In this document: piece by piece, positions 7,234-10,132 of the stretch | Layout: each line of letters begins with the position of its first letter | How positions within the stretch are numbered: the first letter of the stretch is position 1 | From: Candidatus Krumholzibacteriia bacterium | GTDB lineage: Bacteria > Krumholzibacteriota > Krumholzibacteriia > LZORAL124-64-63 | Length of the DNA: 10,132 bases | Reading direction: 5' to 3' | Assembly (NCBI GenBank): GCA_014859985.1 | Contig: JACZKN010000168.1 | Span: forward strand, 1-10,132 | The notes under the pieces: generated by a model | Database searches by the model: none | The model's input: only the letters and a program-made list of their open reading frames with translations | What the model was told of the DNA's origin: nothing | Position numbers and translations under genes: made by a program

Positions 7234-7264
7234 CCGGCACCCATCAGGGCGCCGGCACCCATCA
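7234..7264. repeat. 13-bp direct repeat pair
   Basis: CCGGCACCCATCA occurs at 7234-7246 and again at 7252-7264, an 18-base period, just after the stop of the TPR activator. No function is evident. It may be a small tandem duplication or a pair of regulator half-sites. Confidence 0.6.
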
Positions 7265-7433
7265 ACTTCCTTTCTATTGCAACACGTTTTACCGCAGCAG
7301 GTTGCGGCCGGCGGCGACGGATCTGTAAATTCTTTTTATGATCACCCGCCGACCAGCGTGTCTCGCTGTTCCCTGCGACACTCCAACCTGTTGTGCGACA
7401 GAAGATTAGAAATCATGAAGAACGGTTCAGGCC

Positions 7434-7449
7434 TGGTACGGTACCTGCT
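7434..7449 (+). promoter_or_regulatory. Candidate sigma-54 (-24/-12) promoter before the non-coding block
   Basis: TGGTACGGTACCTGCT matches 10 of the 12 specified positions of TGGCACG-N4-TTGC(A/T). The invariant GG (7435-7436) and GC (7447-7448) have the correct 12-base offset. Transcription would start near 7460. No convincing protein follows; a hairpin-rich stretch ending in a terminator-like element at 7764 does. A short palindrome, GGTACGGTACC (7435-7445 less one end base), overlaps the site, so it could instead be an operator or a chance repeat. Confidence 0.45.
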
Positions 7450-7459
7450 GTACACCGGG

Positions 7460-7764
7460 CGAAGGGGTGAGTTACAGGGAACCTCTTCACGGATTGAGAC
7501 GACATTCGTGTTTTGGGAGCACCGGGGCTCGTTCCTCGAAAGCTTACCGGCACCAGAGGGGTTCTCAACAGGAAGGCTGGCGGGCCGGTTGACAAGAGGT
7601 GGGGTCTTATCAATCGGACCTGGTCGGCGCGAGAGAACCAGGGTCACGGTCTCCCGAAACACGAATTGATCCAGGGTCCGCGCGGCGGATCCACGGTAAA
7701 AGAGCCCTACTGGTCTTGAGAAGGCGAGACTCAAGACCGGGAAGCCGCAAGGCGGGGCTCTTTT
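7460..7764 (+). ncRNA. Candidate structured non-coding RNA
   Basis: This stretch has no frame with a plausible ribosome site and protein-like content, and is visibly less GC-biased than the genes around it. It contains a series of inverted repeats: CCGGC-A-CCAG (7547-7556) with CTGG-CGG-GCCGG (7577-7588); CCTGGT (7619-7624) with ACCAGG (7637-7642); GATCC (7668-7672) with GGATC (7687-7691), or alternatively TCCGC (7677-7681) with GCGGA (7685-7689). It ends in the three-way-junction terminator at 7698-7764. The 5' end is set by the sigma-54-like site at 7434-7449. A sigma-70 start further upstream is possible (TTGCGG 7302 with GTAAAT 7325, or TATGAT at 7337-7342). I recognise no known family: it lacks the hallmarks of tmRNA, RNase P, SRP RNA, c-di-GMP, TPP or cobalamin elements that I know. 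A long 5' leader of the lipoprotein operon is an alternative. Confidence 0.4.
7698..7764 (+). terminator. Terminator-like three-way junction
   Basis: The outer stem is a perfect 10-bp pairing of AAAAGAGCCC (7698-7707) with GGGCTCTTTT (7755-7764), whose 3' arm ends in a U-run. Inside are two hairpins: a perfect 9-bp stem, GGTCTTGAG (7712-7720) with CTCAAGACC (7730-7738) around a 9-base loop, and a 3-bp GCC/GGC stem with a GCAA (GNRA) tetraloop (7744-7753). The fold is more elaborate than a simple intrinsic terminator, so it may be the 3' domain of a structured RNA. With A-run and U-run on either side it could also act on the minus strand. Confidence 0.65.
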
Positions 7765-7977
7765 GCCATTGCCTGCCGGTCTTGGGCAGCCGGCCGCCGG
7801 CCCCGGCGACGGGCGTCCCCTTTTGGAGAATCTGTCGCGGAAAGCCGACACGGCGTGCCGTCGGTCTCGCCGCCGTCCTGACCCGCCGGTGCCGCCAGCC
7901 CCGCCGGCGCGTGATACAACCTGCTGCAGAACAACATATTATCCCGCCCGGCGTCGTCGCCCGGGAAACCGGTCCGG
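7765..7977. other. Non-coding stretch between the terminator and the lipoprotein promoter
   Basis: No credible gene is seen here on either strand. Short inverted repeats are present: CTGCC-N7-GGCAG (7773-7789), ACGGC-GT-GCCGT (7849-7860), flanked by CCG/CGG, and AACCGG-T-CCGGTT (7967-7979), which abuts the sigma-54-like site. The second lies about 130-145 bases upstream of that promoter, a usual distance for an activator binding site, but nothing ties it to either activator. TATTAT at 7937-7942 could be a -10, but no good -35 is placed before it. Confidence 0.4.
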
Positions 7978-7995
7978 TTGGCACGATCGGTGCCA
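7978..7995 (+). promoter_or_regulatory. Candidate sigma-54 (-24/-12) promoter of the lipoprotein operon
   Basis: TTGGCACG (7978-7985), then ATCG, then GTGC (7990-7993) gives a perfect -24 element and a -12 element with one mismatch (GTGC for TTGC). GG (7980-7981) and GC (7992-7993) have the exact 12-base offset. The start would be near 8005, about 60 bases before the ATG at 8067. The site is also an inverted repeat, TGGCAC-N5-GTGCCA, so the minus strand reads almost as well, and an operator is the alternative explanation. Confidence 0.6.
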
Positions 7996-8066
7996 TATGT
8001 GGGGCGGGCGAACGTGATTCAACGGGCTGGAGGTGGAGCGTGGACTTGAGGAAAAGGAACCTGCGG

Positions 8067-9038
8067 ATGGACCTCTCGTTCGGGCCCCGGCGGCAGCGGC
8101 GCTTGGCGCCGCTACCGCTCCTGCTCGTCCTGTCGGCGGCCCTGCCGGGCCTGATCGGCGGCTGCGCGGATGACGACTGCGTCAACTGCGTCGGGCTGCC
8201 CCTGCCCGTGGTCCCCACCGGCGTGCACAGCATCAGCGGCGACAACGAGGTGATCGTCCAGTGGTACGACATCTCGTACGCGCCGTATGACGGGACCTAC
8301 AGCGAGAACGTCGCCGGCTACCGCGTCTACAGCCGTTTCTTCGCCGAGGGCGACCAGAACGATCCCGACCGGGACTTCTACCTGATCGGCGAGGTGGCCT
8401 GGAACGAGAACTATGACCCGACCTCGGGCCTGCACTGGTTCGTGGACGCGGACGCCGACAACGGCGAGCGCTACGAGTACGCCGTCGCGGCCGTGAACGC
8501 CGCCGGCGGCGAGAGCGCCCTGAGCTTCGAGTTCGTCACCGACGCGCCCCTGCCCATGGGCTCGGTGGAGCTGTTCGACGGCAACGGACCCTTCGCCAAC
8601 CTGTCGGGCTTCGACTTCAGCGGCCTCGAGCAGGGCCGCACCGATCCCTTCGGCCAGGGCAGCAAGGCGGACGTCTACGTGGCCTGGCAGGGCGGCGTGC
8701 CCTACCTGCACGCGGCCAACGAGGACATCTACGTGCAGGACTTCGGCGTCTTCAGCGACGGCCTGGGCGGCCTGATCTTCGAGGGAGTCTCGTGGGCGCC
8801 GGTCGACGGCTGGTCCGCCACCGGTGTGCTGGAGATCGTCGTCGGCCACATCTACGTGCTGGAGATCTACGACCCGGTGGCGCAGACCCTGCACTACGCC
8901 AAGCTCGGCATCACCGCCGTGGGCACCGGCGCGGTGCAGGCCCGCTGGGCCTACCAGCTGATCGAGGGGCTGCCGGAACTCTCGGCGCCCGAAGGCGGCA
9001 AGCCCGTCGACGTCGAACCCGTGACCCTGCGCCTGTAA
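8067..9038 (+). CDS. Lipoprotein with fibronectin type III-like domain
   Basis: The 323-residue reading begins with an Arg-rich n-region (RRQRR), a hydrophobic stretch LLLVLSAALPG and the lipobox LIGG-C33, so it should be lipid-anchored in the envelope. Residues about 47-150 look like one FnIII domain: W66 in VIVQWYD, GYRVYSR, FVDADADNGERYEY and Y136-E-Y138-AVAAVN followed by GGESALS. The remaining ~170 residues are probably beta-rich and unrecognised. The mature start CADDDCVNC has two more cysteines. The ATG at 8067 has AAGGA eight bases upstream and gives a signal peptide of 32 residues. An in-frame GTG at 8040 has a stronger GGAGGT site (8029-8034) but would lengthen the n-region by nine residues; it remains possible. 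The gene is 29 bases upstream of the DUF4384-like gene with no terminator between, so the two are probably co-transcribed, perhaps from the sigma-54-like promoter at 7978. Confidence 0.85.
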   Translation: MDLSFGPRRQRRLAPLPLLLVLSAALPGLIGGCADDDCVNCVGLPLPVVPTGVHSISGDNEVIVQWYDISYAPYDGTYSENVAGYRVYSRFFAEGDQNDPDRDFYLIGEVAWNENYDPTSGLHWFVDADADNGERYEYAVAAVNAAGGESALSFEFVTDAPLPMGSVELFDGNGPFANLSGFDFSGLEQGRTDPFGQGSKADVYVAWQGGVPYLHAANEDIYVQDFGVFSDGLGGLIFEGVSWAPVDGWSATGVLEIVVGHIYVLEIYDPVAQTLHYAKLGITAVGTGAVQARWAYQLIEGLPELSAPEGGKPVDVEPVTLRL

Positions 9039-9067
9039 CGGCGCCCACGGGGAAAGGAGCGAGGACC

Positions 9068-10132
9068 ATGAAGCACGGGAACACCAGCTACACGCGGCGC
9101 GTCGGCCGGAAGGCCCTGCTGCTGGCCGCGGCGGGGATCCTGGTCCTGGGCGGCGCCGCCGCAGCGCTCGCGGACGTCAAGACGGGGTTCGACTACGCCC
9201 AGGTCGAGCTGCGCGCGGCCGTCTGGACCGACAAGTCCGGCAACGACGTCTACAACAAGAACGAGAACATGACCGTCGGCTTCCAGACCAACGCCGACGC
9301 CTACGCCGTGGTCTACCGCATCGACACCGAGGGCGAGGTCACGGTGCTGTGGCCGCGCAGCCGCCTGGACGACGGCTTCGTCTTCGGGGGCCACGAGTAC
9401 GTGCTGCCGGTGACGGGCGCCCGGCCCCTGCGCACGGCCGCCGCCGAGGGCGAGGGCTTCGTGCAGGCCATCGTCTCGCGCTATCCCTTCGACCTGCGCG
9501 CCCTCGAGGTGGACTTCCACCACGACAACTCGGGCGGCCGGGCCTACGGCTTCCGCGTCGTGGGCGATCCCTTCCTGGCCATGAACGAGGTGAACTACGC
9601 CATCACGGGCCTGGAGGACACCGAGGACTACGTGGTCACCGACTACGCGGCCTACTTCGTGCACCGGGCCGTGGAACACCCGCGCTACCTGTGCAACCAG
9701 TGCCACTTCGACGACGACTGGCGGGCCGATCCCTACGACGACATCTGCCGCCTGGACATCACCGTGGACTACCGCTGGAGCAACGGCTGGTGGGACACCT
9801 ACGGCTACTACCCGGTCTACTACTACCCGAGCTACGTGTACATCGATCCCTGGAACCGGCGGCCCTGGGTGAACTTCTGGTACGATCCCTGGTGGTACGG
9901 ACCGACCGTCAGCGTTTGCTACTGGCCCAGCTACGCCTACCCCTGGTACGACAACCCGTACTACGGGGGCAACTGGTCCCGCGGCCCGGCCCGCTACCGG
10001 CCGCTGAGCCCGGGCCCCGCCAACGAAGGCACCCGCACCAAGGTCCGCGAGCACGGTCCCCTGGCGCCCATGGTGGCGGCCCGCGGCACGGCTGGCGACC
10101 GCGGCGAAGCCGGACGCGGCACCGCCGTACGC
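9068..10132 (+). CDS. Exported DUF4384-like protein with CxxCH and aromatic-rich region, partial
   Basis: The frame is open from ATG 9068 to the right edge (355 codons, no stop). AAGGAG (9054-9059) precedes the start by eight bases. Residues 1-35 are a Sec signal peptide (RRVGRKALLLAAAGILVLGG, then ALA before D36). Residues about 45-135 resemble DUF4384: ELRAAVWTDKSGNDVYNKNE, VGFQTNADAYAVVYRIDTEG, TVLWPRSRLDDGFV and an EYVLP strand. In known proteins this domain occurs in exported or kinase-linked envelope proteins without a fixed activity. C209-N-Q-C212-H213 forms a CxxCH motif, with C227 further on; it may bind haem c or a metal. Residues 234-303 are extremely aromatic (29 of 70 are W, Y or F, with many YYP, WYDPWW patterns), and the tail is rich in Gly, Arg and Pro. 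The domain assignment is from memory of the family. Confidence 0.82.
   Translation, partial: MKHGNTSYTRRVGRKALLLAAAGILVLGGAAAALADVKTGFDYAQVELRAAVWTDKSGNDVYNKNENMTVGFQTNADAYAVVYRIDTEGEVTVLWPRSRLDDGFVFGGHEYVLPVTGARPLRTAAAEGEGFVQAIVSRYPFDLRALEVDFHHDNSGGRAYGFRVVGDPFLAMNEVNYAITGLEDTEDYVVTDYAAYFVHRAVEHPRYLCNQCHFDDDWRADPYDDICRLDITVDYRWSNGWWDTYGYYPVYYYPSYVYIDPWNRRPWVNFWYDPWWYGPTVSVCYWPSYAYPWYDNPYYGGNWSRGPARYRPLSPGPANEGTRTKVREHGPLAPMVAARGTAGDRGEAGRGTAVR

Noticed and set aside
3638..7240. A 1200-residue open frame on the minus strand
   Set aside because: It is antisense to the TPR activator, is rich in Gln, Gly and Val repeats typical of reversed GC-rich coding DNA, and carries no recognisable domain.
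7578..7594. TGGCGGG-CCGG-TTGACA as another sigma-54 promoter
   Set aside because: The -12 element reads TTGA and lacks the nearly invariant GC. As a sigma-70 -35 box, TTGACA has no -10 at a suitable distance.
7277..7669. Open frame on the plus strand in the 7.3-7.7 kb gap, including an ATG at 7414
   Set aside because: It has no good ribosome site, an R/G/S-rich translation without hydrophobic core or domain, and overlaps strong RNA hairpins.
7393..7764. Group II intron or ribozyme, suggested by GTGCGAC at 7393
   Set aside because: No domain V-like hairpin, no reverse transcriptase and no 3' boundary were found; the 5' match is only a few bases.
7342..7851. 169-residue open frame on the minus strand
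   Set aside because: It spans the three-way junction and other inverted repeats, and its Pro/Arg/Ser-rich translation shows no family features.
1..10132. tRNA, rRNA, CRISPR array, insertion sequence or attachment site
   Set aside because: I saw no cloverleaf with a TPsiC arm, no rRNA core sequence, no regularly spaced repeats and no transposase or integrase.

Overview
The window comes from a very GC-rich bacterium: nearly every third codon position is G or C. Export signals, a lipobox lipoprotein and two sigma-54 activators point to a Gram-negative (diderm) organism. The gene mix (TPR-GAF-AAA activator, FnIII lipoprotein, DUF4384-like exported protein, no recognised operons) resembles uncultured FCB-type or deltaproteobacteria-like lineages such as Krumholzibacteriota or Eisenbacteria. 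That placement is an impression, not a database result.

Layout. Positions 1-447 hold the C-terminal end of a MutY-like DNA glycosylase, cut by the left edge. An Rrf2-family regulator (521-919) follows, with a -35 box and inverted repeat overlapping the mutY stop. A strong hairpin (953-977) separates it from the convergent rlmN (994-2055, minus strand), a radical-SAM RNA methyltransferase. A divergent NtrX/NtrC-type sigma-54 response regulator lies at 2203-3564 with no kinase beside it. Next come a 107-residue exported protein of unknown function (3714-4037) and a 1032-residue TPR-GAF-AAA+-HTH sigma-54 activator (4124-7222). The gap 7223-8066 has no convincing protein but is rich in hairpins and ends one block with a terminator-like three-way junction at 7698-7764. 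On the right an FnIII lipoprotein (8067-9038) and a DUF4384-like exported protein (9068 to the edge) form a probable operon.

How it may work together. I found -24/-12 (sigma-54) promoter-like sequences in three gaps: 3616-3631 before the small exported protein, 7434-7449 before the structured non-coding block, and 7978-7995 before the lipoprotein operon. With two sigma-54 activators in between, the simplest reading is a local regulon. The activators would switch on a small secreted protein, a possible RNA and an envelope protein pair. The adjacency of a TPR-containing activator and a short exported protein also recalls pro-peptide/TPR-receptor signalling (RRNPP systems of Firmicutes). That analogy is speculative.
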